Assembly (NCBI RefSeq): GCF_011290365.1
Contig: NZ_CP049786.1
Span: 62,001-126,000, forward strand
Length of the DNA: 64,000 nucleotides
Direction: 5' to 3'
Origin: Leclercia sp. 29361
Lineage (GTDB): Bacteria > Pseudomonadota > Gammaproteobacteria > Enterobacterales > Enterobacteriaceae
The notes beneath the pieces were generated by a model. That model saw nothing but the letters and a program-made list of their open reading frames with translations, made no database searches and was not told the origin of the DNA. Shown in pieces: positions 1 through 8,780 of the stretch (positions within the stretch are counted from its first letter, which is position 1; the number at the start of each line of letters is the position of its first letter). The position numbers and the translations under genes are program-made.

Positions 1-2
1 TC

Positions 3-59
3 AATACTGCGCGCAGCCTGGGCTTCCGGGTGGATGAGCTGATATGGGTGAAACAGTAA
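3..59 (+). CDS. 3' end of a CDS, possibly a GNAT acetyltransferase (partial)
   Basis: The window opens inside a plus-strand reading frame whose last 18 codons end NTARSLGFRVDELIWVKQ before a TAA stop. The pattern SLGF followed by a charged segment and ending in IWVKQ is reminiscent of the last helix and strand of GNAT N-acetyltransferases, but only the tail is visible. The frame choice rests on its ending in a stop directly before a non-coding gap. Function is a guess. Confidence 0.4.
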   Translation, partial: NTARSLGFRVDELIWVKQ

Positions 60-134
60 AGATCGTGCTTTCGTCCTGGGGAAATGTGCGGGCAGGGGAA
101 TAGACTTGCGTCATGGGCACACGGGAGATGACAT

Positions 135-1151
135 ATGCACTGGCAACCCTTTCGCGGCACCGCGCCGACCACCATGACCCTCTACAGCGCGTCCTTTCCC
201 GATGTCAGCGACAACTGGCCGATGAAAGACGAAGTGACGCGCGAGCTGAACGCCGTCGATCGGGCCTTAAAAGCGGACCCGCAGCTGATGCCGCCCGTTA
301 TCGAGAAGAATGCCAGTGGCGAGAAGAGGATAAAGTGCCAGCATCAGTGGTCTGAAAAGGCCTTCGCGACGCGCCCGGCGGTCGTCGCCTGGCGTACCCG
401 GCTGGTGCCCACCGCCCTGGCCCTGTACGCCATCCAGAATCCGCTGGATGAACATCTCCCTGACGGCACCCGGATGGACAGCCGCAGCCGCCAGTGGTTT
501 ATCCACGCCAACGATGCCATCGGCATCCGTTCCCGCGCGAAGGTGCTCTCCGTGCTGGCGGAACAGTACCTGCATAACGACATCGACAACGTCTGGGTCA
601 GCCTCGCCAGCGGGGCGGCCGTCCCGGTGCTGGAGGCGCTGCGCGGCGCCCATCTGGACGGGCAAAAAGTGCATTTAACCCTCGTGGATTACGATCCCGT
701 CTCCCTGCGCTGGGCAGAGAAAATGGCCGCCGCCGAAGGGCTGAGCGTCGGGGAGCAGGTGACGATATTGCAGCGCGATCTGAAAGAGAGCCTGATCCAC
801 AGCGATAAACTGATACAGGAGCTGGGCGAAGGTAAGGTCGAGCTGGTGGACGCGCTGGGGATCTTCGAATACTTCAACGATACCGACGCGGTAATCTTCC
901 TGAAACATGTCCTGCGCCTGATTAAACCCGGCGGAGCGCTGATTATCTCGAACATGCTCACCAGCAGCCCGCAGATTGATTTCGCCCTGCGCTGTATCGG
1001 CTGGACGCCCATCTTCCCGCGCACCTTGCAGCAGCTGCAGGATATTCACCTCGCGGCAGGGATCCCGGCGGAAAACGTCACGGTGATCGTGCCGAAAGAC
1101 GGGGTGTATGCGGTGATGGAGGTGCGGGTGGGCCAGGCGGTTCAGGCCTGA
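135..1151 (+). CDS. Class I SAM-dependent methyltransferase-like protein, substrate unknown
   Basis: This 338-residue protein has a central Rossmann-like region. The stretch VWVSLASGAAVPVLEAL (about residues 150-170) sits where motif I of class I methyltransferases lies, LTLVDYDP about 30 residues later gives the acidic residue expected to bind the ribose of SAM, and VDALGIFEYF followed by LRLIKPGGALIISN resembles motifs IV and V. The N-terminal 130 residues match no domain I recognise. The ATG at 135 is chosen because GGGAG precedes it by seven bases. It is a single gene followed by a 158-bp gap before the gallate genes, so a link to that pathway is not supported. The methyl acceptor cannot be deduced. 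Confidence 0.75.
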   Translation: MHWQPFRGTAPTTMTLYSASFPDVSDNWPMKDEVTRELNAVDRALKADPQLMPPVIEKNASGEKRIKCQHQWSEKAFATRPAVVAWRTRLVPTALALYAIQNPLDEHLPDGTRMDSRSRQWFIHANDAIGIRSRAKVLSVLAEQYLHNDIDNVWVSLASGAAVPVLEALRGAHLDGQKVHLTLVDYDPVSLRWAEKMAAAEGLSVGEQVTILQRDLKESLIHSDKLIQELGEGKVELVDALGIFEYFNDTDAVIFLKHVLRLIKPGGALIISNMLTSSPQIDFALRCIGWTPIFPRTLQQLQDIHLAAGIPAENVTVIVPKDGVYAVMEVRVGQAVQA

Positions 1152-1309
1152 GGCATTTCGTAAGCCTCATCACAATATAAACAGAACTCATACCTAGCGC
1201 GGGTTTTTTGAACCGGACAGCGCCCCTCGTCTGCCTTAAGTTGGTTGCGAACGTTCAACACATAACACTAACCAGAACATTCGTATCGCCTGCTTAAGGA
1301 AGTCACCCT

Positions 1310-2680
1310 ATGAATCAGACTCATGTTGTCGATGTGAAGGCATGGATAGATGCCCGGCCTGTCTCACGCTTTCAGTGGAAGGTTCTGCTGCTCTGTTTTG
1401 TCATCATTATGCTTGATGGTTATGACGCCGCGGTCATGGGGTTTATCGCCCCAGCGTTAATCGAAGACTGGGGCATTAGCCGCTCTGCACTCGGCCCTAT
1501 CCTCGGGGCGGCGATGTTCGGTGTTGCCATCGGCGCGCTGGTCGCCGGACCGCTCTCGGACCGCTATGGCCGCAAACAGGTTCTGTTGTGGTCGGTGGCG
1601 CTCTTCGCCATTTTCAGCCTTGCCGCCGCGCTGGCGCAAAGCCCGGCACAACTCGCGTTGATTCGTTTTCTGACCGGGCTGGGGCTGGGGGCCGTTATGC
1701 CGAACTGCGTCACGCTGGTGGCGGAGTATATGCCGGAGCGCCGCAAGGGGTTGATGATCACCCTGATGTACAGCGGCTTTAACGTTGGCTCCGGGCTGGG
1801 TGGGTTTATTGCTGCGGCGCTGCTGTCGCACTACAGCTGGCATTCGGCACTGATTTTTGGCGGCGTGCTGCCGCTGGTGCTGCTGCCCTTTATGTTTGCC
1901 ATGCTGCCGGAGTCGGCGATGAGCATGGTGGCGCGCCGCGTTCCGCATGATCAGATTGCCCGGGTGCTTAACCGGCTGGGGGGGACGTTCACGGCTGACA
2001 CCCAGTTTAAACTCAATACCCCGGAAATTTCCCGCCGCAGTAAAGTCGCGCAGCTGTTCCGCAACGGCTATGGGCGCGGCACGGTTGCCCTGTGGCTGAC
2101 CTACTTTATGGGGCTGTTTGTCATCTATCTGCTTAATGGCTGGCTGCCGACTATCCTGCGTTCAGGTGGGTTGTCGTTGCAGCAGGCGGCTATCATCACC
2201 GGTCTGTTCCAGCTCGGCGGCCCGCTGGGCGGCATCATTGTCGGCTACCTGATGGACCGCACAGCCGCGAAGAAAGTGATTGCTGTAACCTATTTCCTCG
2301 GCTGTCTGTGTCTGTTGTCGCAAGGGTTGATGGACTTCGGGTCGCTGGCGCTGGCGGTACTGATTTTTATCAGCGGCATGTGTATCAACGGCGCACAGAA
2401 CGGCCTGCAGGCCTACTCCCCCGCCTTTTACCAGACGGAAATCCGCGCCACCGGCGTAAGCTGGATGCACGGTATCGGTCGTACGGGGGCCATTCTCAGC
2501 TCAACGTTGGGTGGAGTGATTATGCTGGCGGTGCCAGGGCACTCTTCCATCTTTCTGGTGCTGGCATTACCGGCCTGTCTGGCGGGGATCGCTATTTTAC
2601 TGCATCGTATGAACCGCATTAAGACTCGGGAAACAGAGGCGGAATTAAACGCGCTGTCGCAAACCGTGCATAACCGATAA
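1310..2680 (+). CDS. galT: MFS aromatic acid/H+ symporter, probable gallate permease GalT
   Basis: This is a 12-TM major facilitator protein of 456 residues in the aromatic acid:H+ symporter (AAHS) group, the family of PcaK and MhpT. Near residue 30, DGYDAAVMGF is the AAHS signature in TM1 with its membrane-embedded acidic residue, and GPLSDRYGRKQVLL is the MFS motif A loop between TM2 and TM3. It lies 13 bp upstream of the gallate dioxygenase gene, on the same strand, and so very probably forms a two-gene uptake and ring-cleavage operon with it. In Pseudomonas putida, galT encodes a gallate transporter of this family. Gallate as substrate is inferred from the neighbours; related acids such as protocatechuate remain possible. 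Confidence 0.85.
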   Translation: MNQTHVVDVKAWIDARPVSRFQWKVLLLCFVIIMLDGYDAAVMGFIAPALIEDWGISRSALGPILGAAMFGVAIGALVAGPLSDRYGRKQVLLWSVALFAIFSLAAALAQSPAQLALIRFLTGLGLGAVMPNCVTLVAEYMPERRKGLMITLMYSGFNVGSGLGGFIAAALLSHYSWHSALIFGGVLPLVLLPFMFAMLPESAMSMVARRVPHDQIARVLNRLGGTFTADTQFKLNTPEISRRSKVAQLFRNGYGRGTVALWLTYFMGLFVIYLLNGWLPTILRSGGLSLQQAAIITGLFQLGGPLGGIIVGYLMDRTAAKKVIAVTYFLGCLCLLSQGLMDFGSLALAVLIFISGMCINGAQNGLQAYSPAFYQTEIRATGVSWMHGIGRTGAILSSTLGGVIMLAVPGHSSIFLVLALPACLAGIAILLHRMNRIKTRETEAELNALSQTVHNR

Positions 2681-2693
2681 GTGGAGTAAACTC

Positions 2694-3953
2694 ATGGCCA
2701 GAATACTCGGCGGGATCGCCGTCTCGCATACCCCGACCATCGGCTTTGCCGTCGATCATCATAAACAGCAGGAGGCGGCCTGGGCGCCTATCTTCCAGAG
2801 CTTTGAACCGTTAAAGCGCTGGCTGGACGAGAAAAAGCCCGATGCGCTGGTCTATATCTTTAACGATCACGTCACCGCCTTTTTCTTTGATCACTATTCC
2901 ACGTTCACTCTCGGGATTGACCACGAATATGGCGTGGCGGATGAAGGCGGCGGCGCGCGCGATCTACCGCCGGTGAAAGGCGATGCGGCTCTGTCGCGGC
3001 ATATCGGTGCCAGCCTGATGGCCGATGAGTTTGATATGTCGTTCTTTATGAATAAAAAACTCGATCACGGGCTGTTCTCGCCGCTCTCCGCCCTGATGCC
3101 CTGGGAGCAGGAAGCAGGCTGGCCGACAAAGGTTATCCCGCTGCAGATCGGCGTGCTGCAATTTCCGGTACCCAGCGCCCGACGCTGTTACAAGCTGGGC
3201 CAGGCGCTGCGTCGGGCTATCGAGAGCTATCCGGAGGACATTAACGTGGCGATCGTCGCCACCGGGGGCCTGTCGCATCAGGTGCATGGCGAGCGCTGCG
3301 GTTTTAACAATCCCGACTGGGACGCACAGTTTGTCGATATGCTGGTGAACGACCCGGAAAAACTGGCTGACATGACGATCGGGGAATACGCAGTGCTTGG
3401 CGGTATGGAGGGCTCAGAGGTGATCATGTGGCTGGTGATGCGCGGTGCGCTGTCGGCGAACGTCACCGAAACCTGGCGCGATTACTATCTGCCGTCGATG
3501 ACCGGTATCGCCACCCTGATCCTCGAAAATAACGCCCGCACGCCGCCTGTCGATACCCTCAGCCGCCACCGCCAGCATATGGCGCAGCAGCTTGCCGGAG
3601 TGGAGAATTTACCGGGCACCTATCCGTTTACCCACGAGCGGAGCCTGAACGGCCTGCGGTTGAACAGCTTCCTGCACCAGCTGACGCAACCGGCCTGGCG
3701 CGAACGTTTCCTGAATGAGCCGCAGGCGCTGTACGCCGAAGCGGGTCTGAGCGAGCAGGAGCAACGCCTGCTGGATAGCCGCGACTGGCGCGGCCTGATC
3801 CAGTACGGTGCCAGCTTCTTCCTGCTGGAGAAAATGGGTGCGGTGGTCGGTGTTTCTAACCTGCACATTTACGCGGCGATGCGCGGACAGACGCTGGAGG
3901 ATTTTCAGCAGACGCGTAATCAGCAGGTGACATACTCAGTGGCGGGCCGCTAA
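2694..3953 (+). CDS. galA: Gallate dioxygenase (fused LigB-LigA type extradiol enzyme)
   Basis: The gene encodes a cytosolic Fe(II) extradiol dioxygenase that opens the gallate ring to 4-oxalomesaconate. At 419 residues it matches P. putida GalA (about 420). Residues 1-280 form a LigB-like catalytic domain: His12 (in SHTPT) and His59 (in FNDHV) are the expected metal ligands, with a Glu at 239 or 242 in GGMEGSE as the third, and His195 in GLSHQ corresponds to the catalytic base of LigB. Residues 300-415 resemble the small LigA subunit, so the two subunits of protocatechuate 4,5-dioxygenase are fused here as in GalA. The SD GGAG lies just before the ATG. Its TAA overlaps the stop of the convergent galR. 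Confidence 0.92.
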   Translation: MARILGGIAVSHTPTIGFAVDHHKQQEAAWAPIFQSFEPLKRWLDEKKPDALVYIFNDHVTAFFFDHYSTFTLGIDHEYGVADEGGGARDLPPVKGDAALSRHIGASLMADEFDMSFFMNKKLDHGLFSPLSALMPWEQEAGWPTKVIPLQIGVLQFPVPSARRCYKLGQALRRAIESYPEDINVAIVATGGLSHQVHGERCGFNNPDWDAQFVDMLVNDPEKLADMTIGEYAVLGGMEGSEVIMWLVMRGALSANVTETWRDYYLPSMTGIATLILENNARTPPVDTLSRHRQHMAQQLAGVENLPGTYPFTHERSLNGLRLNSFLHQLTQPAWRERFLNEPQALYAEAGLSEQEQRLLDSRDWRGLIQYGASFFLLEKMGAVVGVSNLHIYAAMRGQTLEDFQQTRNQQVTYSVAGR

Positions 3954-5167
3954 CCCTGCGCCACCTGTTGATGGATAAACCCCAGCAGCGCCTGGGTTGC
4001 GGGTGAGGGCAGGCTGCCTTCGCGGAAGGTCAGCCCGATGCGGCGGGTGGTATCCGGCAGGCTCACTGGCAGCACGGTGAGCAGACCATTATCAATTTCA
4101 AAGCGCATCTGGCTGGCCGATACCGCCGCCAGCATATCGGAATCACGCAGTAACCCGCGCACCATGGCGGCATCGCCGGTTTCGACGGTCGGTTGCGGCA
4201 GCGGCAAATGCAGGGTCAGAAAGGCCCGATCCAGCAGATGACGCGCGGGGGCATTAGAACGCGGTAACACCCATTGCGCATCGGCCAGTTTGCTGCGCGG
4301 ATCGGGATCGTTCAGCAATGGGTGGTTATTACGCAGCAAAATGAGCATATCTTCTTCAAACAGCGCTTCGCTGCTGAGGTCCGGCAGATCCTCATCCTGA
4401 CGCAGCGCACCAATAATAAAATCAATATTACCGGCCCGCATGTCCGACACCAGGGACTCATACGGGCTTTCATTGGTGATCACCCGGATACCCGGGTGAC
4501 GAGCCAGAAACGCGCCGATCGCTACCGGCAACAACCGGGTACGGCTCAGCGGCAGCGCGCCGATGCGCACACTGCCTTCCAGCACCCCGCGCCGCGCTGC
4601 CAGATCGCTCCAGATATTCTCCAGTTCGTTCAACGCCCGGCTGACAGGCGGATAGAGCAAATCCGCCGCCGGGGTGGGGCGTACGCCTTCAGCGGTACGG
4701 CGAAACAGCGCCGCATCGGCCCCCTTTTCCAGCACTTTTAACGCCGCACTGACGGCGGGCTGGGTCACGCCCAGCTGCGTGGCAACGGTCTGGGTATGAT
4801 TGACATGATAGAGCTGAATAAAAATCTCCAGCCGTCGGGTATTAAACAGCCAGGCAGCATCCGGCACAGCCGTGGCACGGGCCTTAAGCTTGTGCATCAG
4901 CGCGGGTACGGCCTGTAAATCGTCAATGGCACGCTGCGCGCGGGGCAGGATGCATTTGCCGTATTCCGTCAGGACCATACCGCTGTGATGACGTTCAAAC
5001 AGGGTGACATTCAGGCTCTCTTCGAGGTCACGGATCGCCCGAGTGATGGCCGACTGAGTACGGAATAAATCATCGGCTGCCCGCGAGACGCTGCCGCGCT
5101 GAGCTACCCGGCAGAAAAACCGCAGCTGCATGATATTTATCGTGTTATTGCGTTTTTCTGCCGCCAT
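3950..5167 (-). CDS. galR: LysR-type regulator of the gallate genes, with two tandem HTH units
   Basis: This is a LysR-type activator of about 405 residues, some 100 longer than the usual 300. The extra length is a second N-terminal DNA-binding unit. Residues 13-75 (MQLRFFCRVAQRGSVSRAA, then a TQSAITRAIRDLE recognition helix) and residues 110-170 (RRLEIFIQLYHVNHTQTVA, then TQPAVSAALKVLE) each look like a complete LysR winged-HTH, followed by the periplasmic-binding-like effector domain from about 195. It lies between galTA, which it faces, and the divergent galBCD operon, so gallate or a pathway intermediate is the likely inducer. The start is uncertain: ATG 5167 is preceded by a weak GGGC, while in-frame ATGs at 5206 and 5131 have no clear SD. 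Confidence 0.85.
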   Translation of the reverse strand: MAAEKRNNTINIMQLRFFCRVAQRGSVSRAADDLFRTQSAITRAIRDLEESLNVTLFERHHSGMVLTEYGKCILPRAQRAIDDLQAVPALMHKLKARATAVPDAAWLFNTRRLEIFIQLYHVNHTQTVATQLGVTQPAVSAALKVLEKGADAALFRRTAEGVRPTPAADLLYPPVSRALNELENIWSDLAARRGVLEGSVRIGALPLSRTRLLPVAIGAFLARHPGIRVITNESPYESLVSDMRAGNIDFIIGALRQDEDLPDLSSEALFEEDMLILLRNNHPLLNDPDPRSKLADAQWVLPRSNAPARHLLDRAFLTLHLPLPQPTVETGDAAMVRGLLRDSDMLAAVSASQMRFEIDNGLLTVLPVSLPDTTRRIGLTFREGSLPSPATQALLGFIHQQVAQG

Positions 5168-5222
5168 GATTCGCCCGATCCCGAAATGTGAATTTATCAA
5201 CAACATAAATAAAAATCATAGC

Positions 5223-5240
5223 ATTCGCAACTTAACGAAT
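5223..5240. promoter_or_regulatory. Candidate GalR operator in the galR-galB divergent promoter
   Basis: An inverted repeat, ATTCG-N8-CGAAT, lies midway in the gap between the divergent galR and galB starts, as expected for a LysR-type site. It does not fit the textbook T-N11-A spacing exactly. The gal permease promoter region also carries a CATTCG hexamer at 1278-1283, which may be a related half site. The assignment is positional inference only. Confidence 0.35.
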
Positions 5241-5294
5241 TACCCGCCTGCGCCCGGACATGACACTCTGAAAAAAACAGCAGAGGAAGTCATC

Positions 5295-6035
5295 ATGTCT
5301 CATCCGGTTAACCATAAAAGTGCCCTTGTTGTCAGTGCCCATTCTGCCGATTTCGTCTGGCGCGCGGGCGGCGCGATTGCTCTGCATGCCCAGCAAGGCT
5401 ACCAGGTTCATGTGGTGTGTCTGTCGTTTGGCGAGCGCGGGGAATCGGCCAAACTGTGGCGCAAAGGCAACATGACAGAAGAGACGGTGAAACATCACCG
5501 CCGGGAAGAGGCGCAGGCCGCCGCCGATATCCTCGGCGCCAGCATTGAGTTTTTTGATATCGGCGATTATCCGTTGCGCGCCGACAACGCCACCCTGTTC
5601 CGCCTGGCCGATGTCTATCGCCGCGTGCAGCCGCACTTTGTGCTGACCCACTCGATGCACGATCCCTACAACTACGATCACCCCCTGGCGTCGAATCTGG
5701 CCCAGGAAGCGCGGATCATTGCCCAGGCGGAAGGCTATCGCCCGGGAGAAACGGTCGTTCAGGCACCGCCGGTGTACTGCTTTGAACCGCATCAGCCGGA
5801 ACAGTGCAACTGGAAACCGGACGTGCTGCTGGATATCACCAGCGTGTGGGAGAAAAAATATCAGGCTATTCAGTGCATGCAGGGCCAGGAGCATTTGTGG
5901 GAATACTACACCCGCGTGGCGCTCCAGCGTGGCGTACAGGCGAAACGTAATATCGGCATCACCGCCGCGCGCGATATCGTCCATGCCGAAGGTTTCCAGA
6001 GCATCTTCCCACGCGTGACGGAGAACCTTGCATGA
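5295..6035 (+). CDS. galB: 4-oxalomesaconate hydratase (PIG-L superfamily)
   Basis: This 246-residue cytosolic zinc-dependent hydratase adds water to 4-oxalomesaconate to give 4-carboxy-4-hydroxy-2-oxoadipate, the third step of gallate breakdown. It belongs to the PIG-L/LmbE fold. The N-terminal [13 protein letters not shown] (about residues 13-25) corresponds to the AHPDD metal motif of the deacetylases in the altered form seen in GalB, and [11 protein letters not shown] near residue 120 provides the second metal motif. ATG 5295 is chosen over an in-frame start at 5130 because GAGGAAG precedes it, it gives the family length, and the longer form would run antisense into galR. It is first in a four-gene operon and overlaps galC by 4 bp. 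Confidence 0.88.
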   Translation: MSHPVNHKSALVVSAHSADFVWRAGGAIALHAQQGYQVHVVCLSFGERGESAKLWRKGNMTEETVKHHRREEAQAAADILGASIEFFDIGDYPLRADNATLFRLADVYRRVQPHFVLTHSMHDPYNYDHPLASNLAQEARIIAQAEGYRPGETVVQAPPVYCFEPHQPEQCNWKPDVLLDITSVWEKKYQAIQCMQGQEHLWEYYTRVALQRGVQAKRNIGITAARDIVHAEGFQSIFPRVTENLA

Positions 6036-6745
6036 ACCTGTTGAATAAAAAAGGGATTGTGGTGCGTAACCTGCCGCGCCATGACCACTCAACCCTGCGC
6101 CTGTTTGCCGCCGCGGGCGTGGCGACGCTGCACGAAGCGTATCAACGTCAGGGGCTGATGAACCCGGCTATCCGCCCCATCCAGCAGGGGGTAAGCCGCG
6201 CCGGAAATGCCGTTACCGTACTGGTGACGCCTGGCGATAACTGGATGTTCCACGTGGCGGTAGAGCAGTGCCTTCCGGGGGATATTCTGGTGGTGGCGCC
6301 AACCTCGCCCTGTGGCGACGGCTTTTTCGGCGATCTGCTGGCGACCTCGTTGCAGTCCCGTGGCGTGGTCGGGCTGGTGGGTGATATCGGGATCCGCGAC
6401 TCGCAGACCCTGCGCGAAATGGGATTTGCCGTCTGGTCGCGCCAGGTCTACGCCCAGGGCACGGTGAAAGAGACCCTCGGCTCGGTGAATGTGCCGGTGA
6501 TTTGCGGCGGCCAACTGGTCAACCCCGGCGATGTGGTCGTTGCTGATGATGATGGCGTGGTGGTGGTACCGCATGTTGAAGCCCGATCGGTGCTGGCGAA
6601 AGCGGAAACCCGCATGGCTAATGAAGAGGCGAAACGCGAGCGGATGCGCAACGGCGAGCTGGGGCTGGACATCTATGCCATGCGCCCGCGGCTGGCAGAA
6701 AAAGGGCTGCGCTACTACGACAATGCGGATGACGTGGAGGGCTAA
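6032..6745 (+). CDS. galC: 4-carboxy-4-hydroxy-2-oxoadipate aldolase (RraA-like class II aldolase)
   Basis: The gene encodes a 237-residue divalent-metal aldolase cleaving 4-carboxy-4-hydroxy-2-oxoadipate to pyruvate and oxaloacetate, the last step that feeds gallate carbon into central metabolism. It has the RraA/HMG-aldolase fold: [17 protein letters not shown] (about residues 90-105) and [11 protein letters not shown] (about 115-125) contain the G-x(20)-R-D signature used for metal and pyruvate binding. The ATG overlaps the galB stop (ATGA), implying translational coupling, and galD starts one base after its TAA. Length matches characterised GalC and LigK-type aldolases. Oxaloacetate decarboxylase activity is common in this family. 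Confidence 0.88.
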   Translation: MNLLNKKGIVVRNLPRHDHSTLRLFAAAGVATLHEAYQRQGLMNPAIRPIQQGVSRAGNAVTVLVTPGDNWMFHVAVEQCLPGDILVVAPTSPCGDGFFGDLLATSLQSRGVVGLVGDIGIRDSQTLREMGFAVWSRQVYAQGTVKETLGSVNVPVICGGQLVNPGDVVVADDDGVVVVPHVEARSVLAKAETRMANEEAKRERMRNGELGLDIYAMRPRLAEKGLRYYDNADDVEG

Positions 6746-6746
6746 G

Positions 6747-7838
6747 ATGGCGCAACGCAGAATTCCCTGCCTGATGATGCGCGGCGGCACCTCGAAGGCC
6801 GCCTGCTTCCTGGCGGATGACCTGCCTTCAGATGTCACCCTGCGTGATGCGGTACTGCTGGCGGTAATGGGTTCCCCGGATGCCCGGCAGATCGACGGCA
6901 TCGGCGGGGCCGATCCGCTGACCAGCAAAGTGGCGATCGTTCGCCGCTCCGCCCGCCCGGATGCTGACGTCGATTACCTGTTTGCCCAGGTGAATGTCGA
7001 TAGTGCGACGGTCGATTACGGCCAGAACTGCGGCAATATCCTGGCGGCCGTCGGCCCGTTCGCCATCGAGCGCGGATTAATTGCACCGGCCACGCCCCTG
7101 ACTCAGGTGCGGATCTATATGGAAAACACAGGGCAACTAGCGATTGCCGAGGTGCCCTGTGGTGACGATGGCGTGGAGTATGCGGGCGACACCCGTATTG
7201 ATGGCGTACCGGGTACCGCCAGCAAAATCGTCCTCAACTTCCTGGATGTGGCAGGCTCCAGCTGCGGCGCATTACTGCCAACCGGCAAGGCCACTGACCG
7301 TTTTGACGGCATCGACGTTACCTGTATCGACAACGGCATGCCGGTGGTGCTGCTGCGCGCCAGCGATCTGGGCCGCAGCGGCTACGAAACCCGTGAGCAG
7401 CTGGATAATGACCCTGAACTGAAGCAGCGTCTGGAGTCCATCCGCCTGCAGGCCGGGCCGCGCATGAACCTGGGCGATGTGTCGCAACGCACGGTACCCA
7501 AAATGACGCTGATCGCAGAGCCGCGTGCCGGAGGCGCACTCAGCAGCCGCACCTTTATTCCTCATCGCTGCCACGCCTCGATTGGCGTCTTTGGGGCGGT
7601 GAGCGTCGCCAGCGCCTGCCTGATCCCCGGCAGCATCACCGCCGGGCTGGCGCAGGTTGCTGGCGGAAACGCGCCGGTTCTAAGCATCGAACATCCCAGC
7701 GGGGAGTTCAGCGTAGCGCTGCAACGCAACGCCGCGGGCGAGCTGGCAGGCTGCGGCCTGTTGCGCACTGCCCGCCTGCTGTTTGCGGGTGAGGTCTGTA
7801 TCCCGACCCATATCTGGCCGTGTAAGGAGTCAACATGA
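6747..7838 (+). CDS. galD: 4-oxalomesaconate tautomerase (PrpF-like)
   Basis: At 363 residues, this protein matches GalD of P. putida. It belongs to the PrpF/diaminopimelate epimerase-like fold and interconverts keto and enol forms of 4-oxalomesaconate, the ring-cleavage product, so the hydratase can use it. Visible family features include IPCLMMRGGTSKAACFLADDLP at the N-terminus (first pseudo-repeat), the YGQNCGNILAAVGPFA segment near residue 95 with the conserved Cys, and GTASKIVLNFLDVAGSSCGALLPTG near residue 155. The gene starts one base after galC ends and its stop overlaps the next start. An alternative reading, a PrpF methylaconitate isomerase, is unlikely because prpBCD genes are absent. 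Confidence 0.87.
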   Translation: MAQRRIPCLMMRGGTSKAACFLADDLPSDVTLRDAVLLAVMGSPDARQIDGIGGADPLTSKVAIVRRSARPDADVDYLFAQVNVDSATVDYGQNCGNILAAVGPFAIERGLIAPATPLTQVRIYMENTGQLAIAEVPCGDDGVEYAGDTRIDGVPGTASKIVLNFLDVAGSSCGALLPTGKATDRFDGIDVTCIDNGMPVVLLRASDLGRSGYETREQLDNDPELKQRLESIRLQAGPRMNLGDVSQRTVPKMTLIAEPRAGGALSSRTFIPHRCHASIGVFGAVSVASACLIPGSITAGLAQVAGGNAPVLSIEHPSGEFSVALQRNAAGELAGCGLLRTARLLFAGEVCIPTHIWPCKEST

Positions 7839-8704
7839 CGGCAATAACGTTTATTGGTTTTGGCGAAGCGGGCGGTATTTTCGCCAGCGAACTGGCACGA
7901 GATCATGCCGTCACCGTCTGGGACTGCAAGCTCAGCGGCGCAGAGCGCGAACCGATGCTGGCTAAAGCCCGTCAGGCTGGCGTACGTGCCGCCGGATCGC
8001 TGGCGGAAGCCCTTGAGGGCGCGGCGCTGGTCTTCTCGACCGTCACGGCGGGTTCTGCCCTGGATGTGGCGCAGCAGGCCGCGCCGTTATTAACGGCAGG
8101 GCAATATTTTCTCGATCTCAACTCGGTGGCGCCTCAGACCAAACGCCATGCCGCTCACCATTTCCTGCCCGGCGCGTATGTCGATGTGGCGGTAATGGCG
8201 CCGGTTCCCCCTGCACGACGTAAAACACCGCTGCTTGTCGGCGGCCCGCAGGCAGAGGCGATCGCGCCGGTACTGACCGTGATGGGGTTAAATGCCCGCT
8301 CTGGCGCAGACGAGATCGGTAAGGTGTCGGCAATCAAGATGTGTCGCAGCGTGATGATCAAAGGACTGGAAGCCCTTACCACTGAATGCCTGTTCGCTGC
8401 CCGTGAATACGGTGTGGAGGAAGAGGTGCTGGCCTCGCTGCACGCCAGCTTCCCGTCGCTGGGCTGGAACGGTGAGTTCCCCGGGTATCTGATCAGCCGC
8501 GTCGCCGAGCACGGTATCCGCCGCAGCGAAGAGATGGAAGAGGTGGTCAAAACCCTGCGAGATGCGGGTGGCGATGGGGTGATGAGCCAGGCGACCGTGC
8601 AGGCGCAACGCCAGTTACCCGAAAAGATGGCGGCGCGTGGGGTGAGTTATGCTGCGCTGGCCCCCTTTGTCTGGCAGGTGCTGTCGGGGAAGGTGAAGGG
8701 GTAG
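7835..8704 (+). CDS. NAD(P)-dependent oxidoreductase, 6-phosphogluconate dehydrogenase-like with DUF1932 domain
   Basis: This 289-residue protein has a Rossmann NAD(P) site at the N-terminus (FIGFGEAGG, residues 6-14, a GxGxxG variant) and a helical C-terminal domain. IGKVSAIKMCRSVMIKGLEAL near residues 160-180 holds the Lys position used as catalytic base in beta-hydroxyacid dehydrogenases, and the C-terminal part matches the DUF1932 type. The ATG overlaps the galD stop by 4 bp, so it is co-translated with the gallate pathway. No characterised gallate step needs such a dehydrogenase. It may oxidise or reduce a hydroxy-acid side product, or handle a related aromatic substrate. The substrate is unknown. 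Confidence 0.75.
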   Translation: MTAITFIGFGEAGGIFASELARDHAVTVWDCKLSGAEREPMLAKARQAGVRAAGSLAEALEGAALVFSTVTAGSALDVAQQAAPLLTAGQYFLDLNSVAPQTKRHAAHHFLPGAYVDVAVMAPVPPARRKTPLLVGGPQAEAIAPVLTVMGLNARSGADEIGKVSAIKMCRSVMIKGLEALTTECLFAAREYGVEEEVLASLHASFPSLGWNGEFPGYLISRVAEHGIRRSEEMEEVVKTLRDAGGDGVMSQATVQAQRQLPEKMAARGVSYAALAPFVWQVLSGKVKG

Positions 8705-8727
8705 GGCGCAGGTTATTTACTTTTTAT

Positions 8728-8756
8728 GGGGGAAAGCGATGGCGGTCCCCCTTTTT
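8728..8756 (+). terminator. Probable intrinsic terminator of the gal operon
   Basis: GGGGGA (8728-8733) pairs with TCCCCC (8746-8751) across a 12-base loop and is followed by TTTTT. It lies 24 bases after the last gal operon stop, between convergent genes. The stem is short, so strength is uncertain. Confidence 0.5.
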
Positions 8757-8780
8757 AAGGATATTTTTTGTTTTGCTGCA

